A stretch of DNA of 64,000 nucleotides from Bacteroidota bacterium (GTDB lineage: Bacteria > Bacteroidota > Bacteroidia > AKYH767-A > OLB10), in assembly GCA_016714005.1 (NCBI GenBank), contig JADJOA010000014.1, forward strand, positions 930,001 through 994,000, written 5' to 3'. A model generated the notes under the pieces. It saw nothing but the letters and a program-made list of their open reading frames with translations. It was not told where the DNA came from and made no database searches. Shown here in pieces: positions 1 to 12,509 of the stretch (position 1 is the first letter of the stretch; every line of letters starts with the position of its first letter). The position numbers and the translations under genes were made by a program.

Positions 1-1421
1 TTATAAACGAACCAACAGCGGCAGCACTTGCTTATGGCTTAGATAAGAAAAACAAAGACATAAAAATTGTAGTGTTCGACTGTGGTGGTGGTACACATGA
101 TGTATCGGTTCTTGAACTGGGCGATGGCGTGTTTGAAGTAAAGTCAACCGATGGAGACACGCACCTTGGTGGTGATGATTTTGACCAACGTATTATTGAC
201 TGGTTGGCAGATGAATTTAAAAGCGATGAAGGATTGGATTTAAGAAAAGACCCAATGGCATTGCAACGTTTAAAGGAAGCGGCTGAAAAAGCAAAGATTG
301 AATTATCATCATCTACCAAGGCGAAATAAACTTGCCTTACATTATGCCTGTTGATGGAGTGCCAAAGCACCTCGTAAAAACATTAACACGTGCAAAGTTT
401 GAGCAATTGGTTGATGATTTAATTAAGCGCACCATTGAGCCATGCCGCAAAGCATTGGAAAATGCCGGATTAAAAACCAGTGATATTGATGATATTATTT
501 TAGTTGGAGGTTCTACGCATACCTGCAATACAGGAAGCGGTAGAGAAGTTTTTTGGAAAATCGCCAAGTAAAGGTGTTAACCCTGATGAAGTGGTGGCAA
601 TAGGCGCAGGTATTCAAGGTGCTGTGTTGACAGGTGAAGTAAAGATGTGTTGTTATTAGATGTTACTCCACTTTCATTGGGTATTGAAACCATGGGTGGT
701 GTGATGACTAAATTGATTGAAGCCAATACGACCATTCCTACAAAAAAATCGGAAGTTTTTAGCACAGCCAGCGACAGCCAGCCATCGGTAGAAATACATG
801 TGCTGCAAGGTGAAAGACCAATGGCAAACGGTAATCGCACTATAGGAAGATTTCATTTAGACGGAATTCCGCCAGCCCCGCGTGGCGTGCCTCAAATTGA
901 AGTTACGTTTGATATTGATGCAAACGGAATATTGCACGTTACGGCTAAAGATAAAGGAACAGGCAAAGAGCAAAAATAAGAATTGAAGCCAGCAGTGGGT
1001 TGAGCGATGCAGAAATTGACCGTATGAAAAAGAAGCGGAAGCAAATGCTGAAGCAGATAAAAAGCAGAAAGAAGAAGCTGAAAAAATTAACATGGCTGAC
1101 TCTTTAATTTTCCAGACAGAAAAGCAGTTGGCAGAGTATGGCGACAAACTTTCAAAAGAAAATAAAGAGAACATACAGAAACAACTTTCTGCTCTTAAAG
1201 ATGCACACAAAGCAAAAGACCTTGCTTCAATTGATAAGTCGTTAGCAGATTTAAACAATGCATGGCAGGCTGCCTCGCAGGAAATGTACAATGCTACAAA
1301 CAATGCAAGCACTACTGCAGAACCACAGGCTGATTCAAGTAATGCAAATGCCGCAAACCCATCTGCCTCAGAAAATGTAACTGATGTTGATTTTGAAGAA
1401 GTAAAGGACGATAAGAAATAA
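1..1421 (+). CDS. dnaK: DnaK (Hsp70) chaperone, 5' end outside window
   Basis: ATP-dependent cytosolic chaperone that works with DnaJ and GrpE. The window opens inside the ATPase domain (NEPTAAALAYGLDKK, then FDCGGGTHDVSVLE and HLGGDDFD). It continues through the IILVGGST segment, the substrate-binding domain (LDVTPLSLGIETMGGV, NRTIGRFHLDGIPPAPRG) and the helical lid to an acidic tail ending VDFEEVKDD. The frame breaks near 316, 520, 645, 975 and 1026. Adding one base (two at 520) to short runs such as CC or AAAA restores the usual DnaK sequence each time, so these look like read errors. The reading DCGGGTHD instead of the common DLGGGTFD is in frame and appears real. A terminator follows directly. 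Confidence 0.95.
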
Positions 1422-1447
1422 ACTGTAAAAGTTTAGCATAAGGACAG

Positions 1448-1477
1448 CCGCCCCACCAAAAGAGGGGCGGTTTTTTT
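1448..1477 (+). terminator. Rho-independent terminator after dnaK
   Basis: A perfect 7-bp G/C stem (CCGCCCC at 1448-1454 with GGGGCGG at 1464-1470) and a 9-nt loop are followed by seven T. It lies about 27 bp after the dnaK stop codon. Confidence 0.9.
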
Positions 1478-1661
1478 GTTTTTAGAAGGCAAAGGTGTCT
1501 GAAATTTAAGTCTTTAATTTTCTTAAAATTGTAATTTTAAAAAGGTTTAATGGTCAATTAAAAGATGTTCTTCCGAGGTAACTCATAATTCCTGAAAATC
1601 TTTTAAAAAATATACTTAGTTGAGTGTATCTTTATTCTGCCTTTAGCGTACAACGTAGTTC

Positions 1662-4600
1662 ATGTCAGGTATGTCTATTTATAAAGCAGCGATTTCAGTG
1701 AAACAATTCTTTTTTGGTTTTTTATTTTTTATGATGTCAGGCATCTTTGTTTTCGTATGCGCAACTTACAAACCAGGATTGTTTAAATGCTATACCCGTT
1801 TGCCAGAATACTTATGTGCAGCCAAACTCATATGTGGGTGCTGGCAGTGATACATCAGAAATTAACAGCGCTTTATCATGTCTTAATGCCGGAGAAAGAA
1901 ACGATGTTTGGTACATATTTACGGTGAGCGTATCAGGCACCCTTAATTTTTCTATTTTTCCTAATAACCCTAATAATGATTATGATTTTGCTTTGTTTAA
2001 CATTAGCAATCTTGGTTGCAATCAGATAAGAGACTCCGCAAACATGGAGGTAGCTTGCAACTTCTCTGCTAACATTCCGGGGTGTGGTGGAATTACCGGT
2101 GCTAACGGTAATACTACAGGTGCTTGTGCCCTTATGAATGATAATACTGTTGCAGTTACTGCCGGGCAAACGTATGTGCTAAACGTTAGTAACTATTCTC
2201 AAACTCAACAAAATGGATATACTTTAGATTTTTCTGCTTCATCAGCTACAATATTTGACAATATTCCTCCATTGCTCAATACCATTTCTGCATTGGCATG
2301 CGGAGCAGATACTTTAAATCTTGTGTTTAACGAAAACATGTTGTTCTCCTCTTTCCAGCCATCAGATTTTACTTTGACCGGACCAGGAGGAAGTTATTCC
2401 ATTACATCCATAACAGCACCAAACTGTACCAATGGAAGCGCTTATGATAAAAATTATCGGTTTACGTTTTCTCCTGCAATTACTATAGGAGGCACTTACA
2501 CATTTTCTATTGTAGGTAACGTCACAGATATTTGTAGTAACCCTATTGCAACACCAACTACCAGGACATTAAACGTTGCCGGAATTACGGTTAATCCATC
2601 GAGCACCAGTGTTTCCTGCAATGGTGGTAATGATGGTACTGCTACAGTGAACATTATAACAGGCACGGGGCCGTTTTCTTATCAATGGTCAAATAATGTA
2701 AGCACAACAAACACTGCCTCTAATTTACCTGTAGGAATTTATGTGGTAACAGTAAGCGCCCCAAACTCCTGCCCTGCAACAGCCACTTATAATATAACAC
2801 AAGCGCCTTCAATGACTGACAGCGCATTGGTAATAACACCAGCCACGTGCGGTGCCAACAATGGTGCATTAAATCTTTTTGTAACCGGTGGTAACTCCCC
2901 TTACAGTTATTTGTGGAGCAATGGTTCTACATCTCTAAGCCAAAGCAGCCTTGCAGCCGGCAATTATACCCTAACAGTAACTGACAATAAAAATTGCACT
3001 TTCAGTAAAATGTTTACAGTGGGTACATTGTCAACATTAAATTCCGTACCGCAAATTCAAAATATAAATTGCTTTGGCGATAATACCGGAAGTATAACTT
3101 TAAACACAACAGGTGGTTCGGGTAATTACACGTTTCAGTGGGCTGGAGGAATAAGCAATACAAACAGTGTAAGTAATCTTACTGCTGGAACCTATACAGC
3201 TACCGTTATGGATGGAGCTTGTTTAATTGTATTTAATAATTTAACGATAACGCAACCATCTTTACCTTTAACAGCAACCATAAGCTCAACACAAACAACT
3301 TGCGGCAACACCGATGGCACAGCTACAATAACAAATGCAACAGGCGGAAGTTCACCTTATTCTTATTCGTGGAATACAGGTTCAACATCCATGTCCATTT
3401 CAAACCTTGCAAGCGGCACTTATACATGCACTGTAACCGATGTAAATGGTTGCACGGTAGTAAAAACCACAACAGTTTCACCATCAAATGGTCATTCGGT
3501 AACAATAAGTTATTTGAATGATACCGTAACATGTTTTGGCTGGAGCGATGGTGGCGTTTCTTTAAACGTATCAGGTGGTGTTACACCTTACGCGTATCAA
3601 TGGTCGGGTGGTTTGCCTCCTAATTCATCACAAAATTCTTTAGCAGCCGGAACTTATACAGCAACTGTTACCGATGCAACCGGCTGCTCGGTAACTGTAT
3701 CAGCCACTATTGAATCAGCTCCTGCAATTAATCTTAATCTTGTAAACTCAACCAATGTTTTGTGTTATGGAAGCAACACAGGCACTGCAAGTGTAAGCGC
3801 AAGTGGCGGAACAGGAACATTAACTTATATATGGATACCATCAGGTGGCACAAACGCAAGCGCAACAAATCTTGCAGCAGGAGGCTATACTGTTACAGTA
3901 ACAGATGCAAAAGGATGTAACGCATCTTTACCAGTCACCATTACACAACCTGCAGCTGCTTTTACAAATGTGAATGTTGTTACACAAACTTTTTGCGGAA
4001 ATAATAATGGAGCAATATCAACAGTTGCATCAGGCGGCACTTCTCCTTTCTCGTATTTATGGAATAATGGCGCAACGTCAACATCCATTTCAAATCTTGC
4101 CCTGGCAGTTACACTATTACAATAACCGATAATAACGGATGTACTTTGCAGCAAACAGAAACAATTAATGCTTCAACACCGGTTTCAATTTCTGTAAATA
4201 ATCTTACCAATGTTTTGTGTAATGGAAATGCAACCGGTGCAATAAATATCTCTGTTTCTGGAGGGGTAAATCCTTATAGCTATGTATGGTCAAATGGCTT
4301 TACAGGAAGCAACAACACGGGATTGGCAGCGGGCATTTACACCGTTACTGTTAACGATGCCGTTGGCTGCTCTGCTACACTTGTTGATTCAATAGCGGAG
4401 CCCACACCTTTATCGGTAATTACAAGCCCAAGTTCAACGGTTTGTTCCGGGCAACCTTATTTTATGGCTCCTGTTTACAGCGGAGGCGCTACCCTTACAG
4501 TTATGTTTGGTCTAATGGTGCTACCTCTGCATCAATAAATGTTTCGCCTTCAACCACTACAACATATACTGTTACTATTACCGATGCCAATGGTTGTACC

Positions 4601-5644
4601 AACAGCGATCTAACCACTCTTTCTGTTTATGATGCAATGGTGGCATCCTTACCAACAGATACTAATGTTTGCCAGAGAAACTTAGTGCTGCTTTCTCCTG
4701 TCGTTACCGGTGGCGATGGAAATTATATTTATAACTGGAACACGGGAACAAATCTTTCTTACGAAAATATAACGGCAACAAATGATAGCATTGTCTCAGT
4801 TTATGTAACCGATGGTTGTAATCTTAACCCGGTAACGCTTACTGTGAGTATTCAAACAATACCAACACCTGCAATTGATTATACTTTTGATGTGAATGAA
4901 GGATGCGAACCGCTTACAGTTAGTTTTACTTCGGTGGTTACTGCCGTTGCAGGTTCTTCTTACTTATGGAATTTTGGAGATGACAGCACTTCAGAGGATA
5001 CCAATCCCGTTCACACATTTTATTCAGGAGGTGTTTATCACCCCGAACTGATTGTAACAACACCTGCTCCTTACAACTGCATTGGTTCATTTACATCACC
5101 TGATGGAATTAACGTACTTAATATACCCGAAGCAGCATTTGATTATACTCCTGAAAAGCCCACAGTTTTAAACTCTACCGTTTTATTTTATAACAACACA
5201 CAATTTGCCAGCAGCTATCAATGGAGTTTTGGCGATGGTTCTTCTTCTACCGCCTCGAATCCTGAGCATTATTATCCACTTGTGGGTACTTATCCTGTAA
5301 CTTTAATAGCTAATAATGCGATCTGTTTTGATACTTTAACCATTGAATTACAAATAAGAGAAGCTTATTCTTTTTATGTGCCCGAAGGATTTACACCAAA
5401 TGGCGATGGTAAAAATGATGCGTTGCAATTTAAAGCAATATCAGCACAGGAAATTTCCGTTACTATTTTTAACCGTTGGGGTCAATTAGTTTTTGAAGAC
5501 AAAGGAAACCCTGTTACATGGAATGGTACTGTAAATAACGGATCGGAAACGGTGCAAAAGGGTTCTTATGTTTACATTGCCGATGTGGTTGATGACTGGG
5601 GGAAAAAGCATCGGTTAAAAGGAACGGTTTCGGTTATTAAATAA
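1662..5644 (+). CDS. Large SprB-repeat/PKD adhesin with type B (CHU_C) T9SS tail
   Basis: Probable cell-surface adhesin exported by T9SS, about 1325 residues. The N-terminus is a signal peptide (hydrophobic KQFFFGFLFFMM then SYAQ) joined to the body by a one-base frame correction near 1740. Then come a DVWYIFTV-type domain and about eight SprB-like repeats between roughly 2590 and 4380 (pattern: C.G...G, GG..PYSY.W.., LAAGTYT.TVTD..GC). An Ig-like unit follows, then two PKD domains (WNFGDDSTSEDTNPVHTF at about 4970; WSFGDGSSSTASNPEHYY at about 5225) and the gliding-associated C-terminal domain (PEGFTPNGDGKND, FNRWGQLVFE, KGSYVYIADVVD). The frame also breaks near 4100 and 4490, in the middle of conserved repeat patterns. 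Ligand unknown. It is convergent with yajQ. Confidence 0.85.
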
Positions 5645-5648
5645 AATA

Positions 5649-6139
5649 TCAGTTTCTAAAATTTTCAAACTGAAGCGGCAACTCCATATTAGCAGCTTTT
5701 ACAATTGCTATTGACTGCTGCAAGTCATCAATTTTTTTTCCGGTTACACGGACCTGGTCATCCATAATAGATGCCTGCAACTTCATGCCGCTGTCTTTAA
5801 TAATTTTTACAATTTTTTTGGCTGTTTCTTTATCAATACCCTGCTTAACCTTAACTTCTTTTCTAATCATATTACCGGAGGCATATTGCTCTTTGCCAAA
5901 ATCAAAACAACTTGGGTCAACATGTTGTTTCAAACTTCGGGCAATAAGTATTTCGCGTATTGCCTCCATGCGCATGTCATTTTCAGTGGTAATTTTTACC
6001 AGCATTTCTTTTTTATCAAAATCAATTTCTGTTTTTGAGTCATGAAAATCGTAACGCGTACTTACTTCTTTTTAGTAATGTTAATGGCATTGTCTAATTT
6101 TTGCAAATCTGTTTTGCTAACAATATCAAATGAAGGCAT
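5649..6139 (-). CDS. yajQ: YajQ family (DUF520) nucleotide-binding protein
   Basis: Small cytosolic protein of the YajQ family, some members of which bind cyclic di-GMP or other nucleotides; its role here is unknown. The long open part (5649-6005) has the family core (KITTENDMRMEAIREILIA, CFDFGKEQYASGN, KIIKDSGMKLQASIMDDQVR). The N-terminus MPSFDIVSK starts at 6139 in another frame. Adding one A in the run near 6075 joins them through TRYDFHDSKTEIDFDKKE, giving about 163 residues, the usual family length. Confidence 0.88.
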
Positions 6140-6219
6140 GGCTTGTAAGAATTTGAATGAATAACACGATTTTAACTCAATAATTACGTTCTAAAAATAG
6201 GAAATCGTCTATAAAATTA

Positions 6220-6227
6220 TACTTTTG
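6220..6227 (+). promoter_or_regulatory. Possible Bacteroidota -7 promoter element
   Basis: TACTTTTG fits the TAnnTTTG consensus and lies 14 bp before the next start codon. I see no clear -33 TTG or TTTG at the expected distance. Confidence 0.35.
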
Positions 6228-6241
6228 AAAAAAAAATCTCC

Positions 6242-8501
6242 ATGCAAAAAGCACTAACTCTCTTTGTTGCATTGTTTGTTGTTGTAACTGTAAACAATAC
6301 CAATGCACAACCTTATGCTAAGGTTAAAGGACCCAAAGTTTACATTGGCGGAAATCAATTACCAATGGCTTGGGTTGGCGGATTAAACGCTCCTATTTTT
6401 AATGAGGTAGATTTGAATTTAGATGGGATCAATGATTTGGTTTTATTTTCTATTCAGGGGTCGGTAAATTTTCCGGGCTCTCACCGTCTACAAACTTTTA
6501 TTAATCATGGCACTCCTAATCAGGTTGACTATGAGTATGCTCCAGAGTATATTAGTAAATTTCCTGATGTGCATCATTGGATGTTGATGGCTGATTATAA
6601 TTGTGATGGCAGGGAAGATATTTTTTCTTACAGTTACTTAGGAGGAATGGAAGTTTACAGAAATGATAACTCAATAGCCGGAGGGTTAAGATTTACACAA
6701 GTGTCCACTCTTATTTACTCTACCTTTGGTGGAGGTGCTTATGCAAATCTTTATGTTGCTCCTAATAGTTTGCCGGCATTGTTTGATGTAAATGGCGATG
6801 GCGATATTGATGTTCTTACTTTTAAGTTAGCCGGAGTTGCAGTTGAGTACCACGAAAACCAATCTATGGAATTGTATGGAACGTGTGACTCTTTGGTATT
6901 TACTGAGGAGACAGGTTGCTTTGGTAAATTTTCTTTAAGCGCATTTTCAAACACTGCTAATTTAGGACAGAGTTGTGTATTTAGAATAGCAAACCCCGAT
7001 GATGATACTGTAGTTGATCCAATAAATTCAGTATTACATTCCGGTAGTTGCCTTGAATCTTTTGATAATGGATTGGATGGAGATGTTGATTTATTAAATG
7101 GCGATATACTCGGAAATAATTTACTCTACCTTGAAAATGGCGGAACCATACCGGGAGTAAACGACACCATGATATATCAGGACTCCATATTCCCTGCTTA
7201 TGATATTCCTGTTAATTACGTAACATTTCCTGCGCCATATTATATTGACGTTAATAATGACGGCAAAAAAGGATTTGATTCTTTCCGGTTGTGTTGAGAA
7301 CCAATCAGAGAATTATACTAACATTAAGCTTTACAAAAACACAACCAACAACGCCTCTAATGTTTTTAATTTTTTTCAGAATAGATTTCTCACCGATAAA
7401 ATGATAGACGTTGGATCAGGGGCAAATCCTGTAATTATTGATGTGGACGCTGATGGCAAAAAGGATTTACTGATTGGTAATTATGGTTATTTGAGAACGA
7501 ATCAAAATCCTTCCATTTTTGAATCGGGCATTTCATATTATAGAAATACGGGTACGAATATTTGTCCAGAGTTTACACTCATAAATGATGATTACGAAAA
7601 TGTTTTTGCAATGGGCTTACAAAACATTTATCCTTGTTTTGGCGACTTAGACAACGATGGTGATAGGGAAATGCTTCTTGGTGCTAATGATGGTATGTTG
7701 TATTTATACACTAATAACGGTGGTGCAGGCAATCCTTTAAATTTAACTTTAAGCTCTATCCAATACCAGGGGATAGATGTTGGTAATGCAGCTACTCCTC
7801 AAATTGTAGATGTTGATAAAGACGGCTTGCTTGATTTGCTTATTGGCAATGCAATGGGGACACTTTATTTTTTTAAAAATACTGGCACACTTACCTCCCC
7901 TGTTTTTACATATATTACCGATAATTTAGGTGGTGTAAATGTTACAAACCAGTTTGCTTCTTTCGGCTACAGCCAGCCTTATTTATATGAGGATGGGGGA
8001 GCTTACAAATTATTAGTTGCATCAGAAGAAGGAAGAGTCTTTATGTATAATAACATTGACGGAAACCTGACCGGAAATTTTAATTTAATTACTAATACTG
8101 CCTATGGAATTGTTGAGCAATATCGTACAAAAATTGCTTTAGGCGATTTAGATGGCGATGGCAATGAAGAAATAATAGTTGGGAATTATGCCGGTGGATT
8201 AAACTACTATACAAAGAATGTTAACTGCTTTACAGGCATAGCCCAAAACAATACAGAATCCTCTGTGGTAAGTGTTTACCCAAATCCTTCAAACGGTAAT
8301 ATTGTTGTAGAAACTAAGCAGGCTTTAGCAGAAGTAGTAGTTGTTTCTGTTATGGATAACTTAGGACGTATTGTTTATTCACAAAAGTTAAACAGCTATC
8401 GTAATATTATTGATTTAAGCAACGCTTCAAACGGGGTTTATACCGTAAGGATTAGCGCTGACAGAATTAACGAAGTGCATAAAGTTGTTTTGAAAAAGTA
8501 A
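6242..8501 (+). CDS. FG-GAP/VCBS-repeat secreted protein with type A T9SS tail
   Basis: Predicted extracellular beta-propeller-like protein of about 752 residues. It has a signal peptide (MQKALTLFVALFVVVTVNN, NAQ) and many FG-GAP/VCBS calcium-type loops (DLNLDGINDLVLF, DVNGDGDIDVLTF, DVDADGKKDLLIG, DLDNDGDREMLLG, DVDKDGLLDLLIG, DLDGDGNEEIIVG). The type A sorting domain closes it (VYPNPSNGNIVVE, NLGRIVYS, NGVYTVRIS). One frame break near 7268, inside an otherwise perfect NDGKKDLILSG loop, splits it in two. Function beyond surface exposure is not evident. It ends at a strong hairpin shared with the convergent DUF3467 gene. Confidence 0.85.
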
Positions 8502-8521
8502 AATTACATTGGATGTAAAAT

Positions 8522-8558
8522 AAAGAGAGGGATGCATAAAATATGCATCCCTCTCTTT
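8522..8558. terminator. Bidirectional terminator hairpin
   Basis: A perfect 16-bp inverted repeat (8522-8537 with 8543-8558, 5-nt loop) lies between two convergent genes. AAA at the left end and TTT at the right give both directions a short U tract. Confidence 0.85.
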
Positions 8559-8577
8559 ATTTAAAGGTCCGTTGGCC

Positions 8578-8886
8578 TTAAGCTTGTGCAGTTGGTCCGC
8601 CAAAGTTTAGCGGAATGCCAACACTTTCTGTTTGTTTTATAGTACCATGTACTTTCTCAAACTTTTGAATGTTATCGTTTAGTGCAGCCAGTAAACGCTT
8701 TGCATGTTGTGGCGTGAGTAATACTCTTGCTTTTACTTTTGCTTTAGGCACACCAGGCATCACTTTGATAAAATCAACAACAAATTCGCTATTGCTATGA
8801 GTGATTATGGCGAGGTTGGAATAAATTCCATCAGCAACTTCTTCGCTTAATTCAATATTTAATTGATTTTCGTTTTGGTTTTCCAT
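8578..8886 (-). CDS. DUF3467 family protein
   Basis: 102-residue protein of unknown function. The sequence (LNIELSEEVADGIYSNLAII, HSNSEFVVDF, KARVLLTPQHAKRLLAALNDN) matches my recollection of DUF3467, a small family common in Bacteroidota. No signal peptide or membrane segment is visible, so it is probably cytosolic. The frame is intact. Confidence 0.75.
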   Translation of the reverse strand: MENQNENQLNIELSEEVADGIYSNLAIITHSNSEFVVDFIKVMPGVPKAKVKARVLLTPQHAKRLLAALNDNIQKFEKVHGTIKQTESVGIPLNFGGPTAQA

Positions 8887-8942
8887 TTTAAATTTTTGTT
8901 TTCTAGATGTACAAATGTAGTTTTTATTTTTAGATGCATAAG

Positions 8943-11726
8943 TCAGTTTTTGAAAGCATCTTTTAGTTCTAATAAAATGCTGAAATAAATTAGTCTGCCA
9001 ACTAACGGACCTCCATAAACTTCGTAATGCTTATTGTTTAACACGTTTGATGCGCCAAGTTTAAAAGTAAGTCTTTCTTCAAAACGATAGTTAGCCTGTA
9101 CGTCTATCATATCGTAATCGGGAATATAGCCTGTAAACTGAGGGGAGCCTTCGTAATTAAAACCCTGCACCCATTTGTAATTTATGTTAAAGCCCAGATT
9201 TCGCCAGTTTCTTATGCTGAACCCAACGTTGTATTTATGTTCGGGCGTATTAAATGCAGGAATCAGCGGGTCATCTGATCCATGCCTGTCCAACACATTC
9301 CAAGAGTAGTTGGCATTGGCAGCAAAGTATTTTCCGATATAATAATTTAGACCTACAGAAGCACCGTGTGTTGTTACCTCATCTTCAGAGTTTGTTGCAA
9401 CTCGCAATATGTTGTTTGGATATAAATCTTTATAAGGGATTTGAAAAGGCAAGGAAACAGTAAAGGTATCTACATCAGCTCCAATTTTATATCCTATAAA
9501 ATCTTTATACCAGCTATAATAACCGCCAATGTCAATATATAAATGAGTACCAATGGTGGCACGGTAACCTAATTCAACTGTTTTTACTTTTTCGGGTCTT
9601 ACTGCTTTTACGCTAAAAAATTCCAGCGTATCAAAGTTTTTTTCACTTTCAATATAATTAAGTAGCGAAGGAACTGTAACTAAACCTTCGTAGCCATTTG
9701 TATTACCAATTAGTATTGCTCTGCCTACCTGATAATAAAGATATTGATCAGCTAAAGTTGGATTTCTTATTGCAGAAGAAAAAGAGCCTCGTACTATATG
9801 TTCTTTATTAATGTTGTAAACCGCTCCTAAAGCAGGAGAAAACACGTATGGAAAATTTTCGTTTTTATCTAAACGCGCACTTGCATTAATGCGAAGTTTT
9901 TCTTTTAGTAATTTTTTTTCAAAACCGGCATAAGCCCCGAATTCCTCATTTGTAATTTTTGAAGCCGTATCGCTAAATATAGTTCCTTCAGATTTTGGAA
10001 GATATTTTCTGTAGTTACCACCCAGAGTAATATCACAAAATGCCGGAGTAAATTTGTACTCGCCATGTATATGATAAAGTGCACTCTTATCATAAAACCG
10101 CGAACCGCCTTCTTTAAAAGTTTTTTTTGAGGTGATACTTGCAAGTGCCGAATCAAACTGTGGAGTTCCGGGTTCGAGAAATGGATTATACTGAGGTGAT
10201 AGAAAATAACCACCATTGTTTAAATACTCCGTAGCCTGCTGATGAAAATAAACCAAAGTATCGTAATAATTATTGTATAGATAAGGGTAAACAGCATTTA
10301 TGTAATCGGTATAAGTAGGAAAATCTTGTGGTTGAATAGCGTTGTTATATAGAGGAATTAGATGGCTTTTTACGCTGTCATTCCAAAAACGATCGTAATC
10401 TTTTGTCCAGTTGTTATCGTCTTTTGTAGCACGTTGTAAAAGTAAAGCTGTAAAAAAAGCATCATAGCTTTTGCCGGCATCTTCATTGGTATAATATCCT
10501 CGTATAAACCATTTGTCTTTTGCCTTAACTCAAGTCTGTTCTGATAAAACTGAATATCTTTTAAACTATACCTGTTATCACCTTGGTAAATAGTGGTTCC
10601 GTTACCATAACTGCTTGAATAAATTACTTCAGTTTTAGGAGTAATTTTATAATGAGCAGATGCTCCAAGCTTTAAATTTTCTGTGTTGTAGTCAACTATG
10701 TCTCTCTCTCTGTACCCGCGTCTGAAGACTAAGTTTAATCCGGGGCGTTGAAGAGGGTCATCAGCAGCAGAATAGCTATACTCATCGCCATAAATATTTA
10801 CGGCATCAAAGCCGCCCGGATTTTTTTCATCGGCTCTTGATTGTTCGGTTGCTGAATAATTTTCTGCTTCCCAATCATCAACTTTTAAAAAACAAAAGTT
10901 GAGTTTATAGGCAAATTTGTCTTCGCCTTTTTGTTTTTTATAACGTGCGCAAGCCTCCATGCCGTTTCGTTTAAATTGCGTTCACCAATTTTATAACTCA
11001 TTTCAAAACCGGGGTTTAAAAACGGATCGCGCGTAGTCATGCTTATCACACCGTTAAAAGCATTGGGTCCATAATAAGCAGAGCTTGCTCCAACCACTAA
11101 ATCAACTTTATTTACATCCAACTCCGAACAGCCTAAAAAATTACCAAGCGAAAAATTTAAACCCGGTGATGCATTGTCTACCCCATCAATAATTTGTAAT
11201 GAGCGTACAGGCGATGTAGAGTTAAATCCTCTTGTATTAATTACTTTAAAGCCAATGCTGGCACTTGTTAGGTCAACACCTTTAAGCTGACCAAGCCCCT
11301 CGTAAAAGCTGGCAGCGGGTGTTTCTTTTATGGCAATGTAGTCAAGCGCTTCAATAGTCAGCGGATTCTCTTTTATTTTTCGCTTATGCGGCTTCCGGTA
11401 ATTGTTACATCTTTTAATACCACTTCGTTTTGTCCTATTTTAATTTTAATCTCTTTGCCAATATCAGTCACCATAGTTTCTATATTAATGTATCCAACAA
11501 AAGAAGTAACCAAGGTTATCGGAAGGTTTTGTGAAGTAGTGAAAGAAAAATTTCCGTTTACATCAGTAGCAGCTCCTTCTGTAGTTCCTTTTATTACCAC
11601 AGTAGCTCCAATTAAAGTTTCGCCTGATTTTACGTCAGTAACGTTTCCTTTAATAACACTTTGCGCAGCACACCAAACAGTGCAATTTACAAAAATAAAG
11701 ATGCCGATAAGTCTTTTTGCTACCAT
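8943..11726 (-). CDS. TonB-dependent outer-membrane receptor
   Basis: Outer-membrane beta-barrel importer of about 928 residues, driven by TonB; substrate unknown. Order: signal peptide (start MVAKRLIGIFIFVN at 11726, cut near CAAQS), carboxypeptidase-regulatory-like domain (IKGNVTDVKSGETLIGATVV), plug domain (GFKVINTRGF, LQIIDGVDN, VDLVVGASSAYYGPNAFNGV), then the barrel, closing with the usual terminal strand (LVGRLIYFSILLELKDAF). The frame is broken near 11375, 11125, 10930, 10500 and 10260-10370, each time inside conserved sequence. Start 11726 is preferred over 11786 because it opens directly into the signal peptide. A duplicated leader lies upstream. Confidence 0.85.
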
Positions 11727-11751
11727 AAGTTTACGGAGGGTTGGAGTTTTC

Positions 11752-11905
11752 AAACCTACATGTTTTTTTTTAAAGTTTTCAGCCAAAACAAAAAAACTGT
11801 ATGGTTCATTTTTATAAATGAGAAAATACTATTAGTGGGAAAATAAACCTACATGTTTTTTTTTAAAGGTTTCAGTCAAAACAAAAAAACTGTATGGTTC
11901 ATTTT
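11752..11905. repeat. Duplicated ~60-bp leader segment upstream of TonB receptor
   Basis: Two direct copies, about 11752-11812 and 11845-11905 (offset 93 bp), differ at only a few positions. Both contain a poly-T run and the core AAAACTGTATGGTTCATTTT. They lie in the 5' region of the receptor gene and may duplicate its promoter or leader. Confidence 0.85.
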
Positions 11906-11989
11906 CGCAAAGACAAATAGTTAACCACAGATTCGCAGATTAATTGATCTGTAAGTCTGTGGCTAACTTTTCATAGTTGCTTTAAAAAT

Positions 11990-12312
11990 CTATTTCTGTG
12001 TTTCCTCTTTAGAAGGCTCTTGCACAAAAACAAAAATATCCTCATCATCTTTTTCATGAGATATTTCTCGCGGGCAAATTTTTCAATGCTGGCAGGAGAA
12101 GACGCAAGTTCGTTTAAATCTTTTTTTGTTTGCTCAATAGCGTCTTTAAAATAATCGCGGTCGGTTTCTAATGATTTTAACTGTTTACGGTATTGGTACT
12201 GAGTAAAAAAATCATTCTTATCAAAAAAGGTAAGCCATACAATAAAAAACAAAATGGTTATGGCATATTTATTTTTTAACCAGTTTGGGATTTTTTTATA
12301 AATTTTTTTCAT
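11990..12312 (-). CDS. FtsB/DivIC-family septum formation protein
   Basis: Small bitopic division protein of about 107 residues. It has a short cytosolic N-terminus (MKKIYKKIPNWLKNKY), one membrane helix (AITILFFIVWLTFF), a coiled coil (YRKQLKSLETDRDYFKDAIE) and the family ending SPASIEKFAREKYLMKK. Adding one A after MKK near 12045 gives the likely true end (DDEDIFVFVQEPSKEETQK, stop at 11990) instead of a longer basic tail. In other bacteria these proteins act in the FtsLB divisome complex. Confidence 0.8.
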
Positions 12313-12467
12313 TGTAGTGTAAAAGTAAAATCATGTTGCTAAAGTAAAATTGAGCGCTTAATTGTTTTTAACAAGAGTGCTGTGGAAAAGCAGTGGATAT
12401 TGGCACCAGCCTATCGGCAGGCAGGTTTATATCTGGTACTTTCTTCTATTTTGAATTTTAACTTTTC

Positions 12468-12509
12468 TCTCTTTAATCTTATCAATCCTCTCTTTAATCT
12501 TATCAATCC
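12468..12509. repeat. 21-bp tandem repeat, two copies
   Basis: Units 12468-12488 and 12489-12509 are identical, and the array overlaps the 3' end and stop codon of pruA. A third partial unit (TCTC) follows. Confidence 0.85.

Noticed and set aside
11386..11817. Plus-strand 143-residue open frame opposite the TonB receptor start
   Set aside because: It is antisense to a well-supported signal peptide and regulatory-like domain; its composition is that of a shadow frame.
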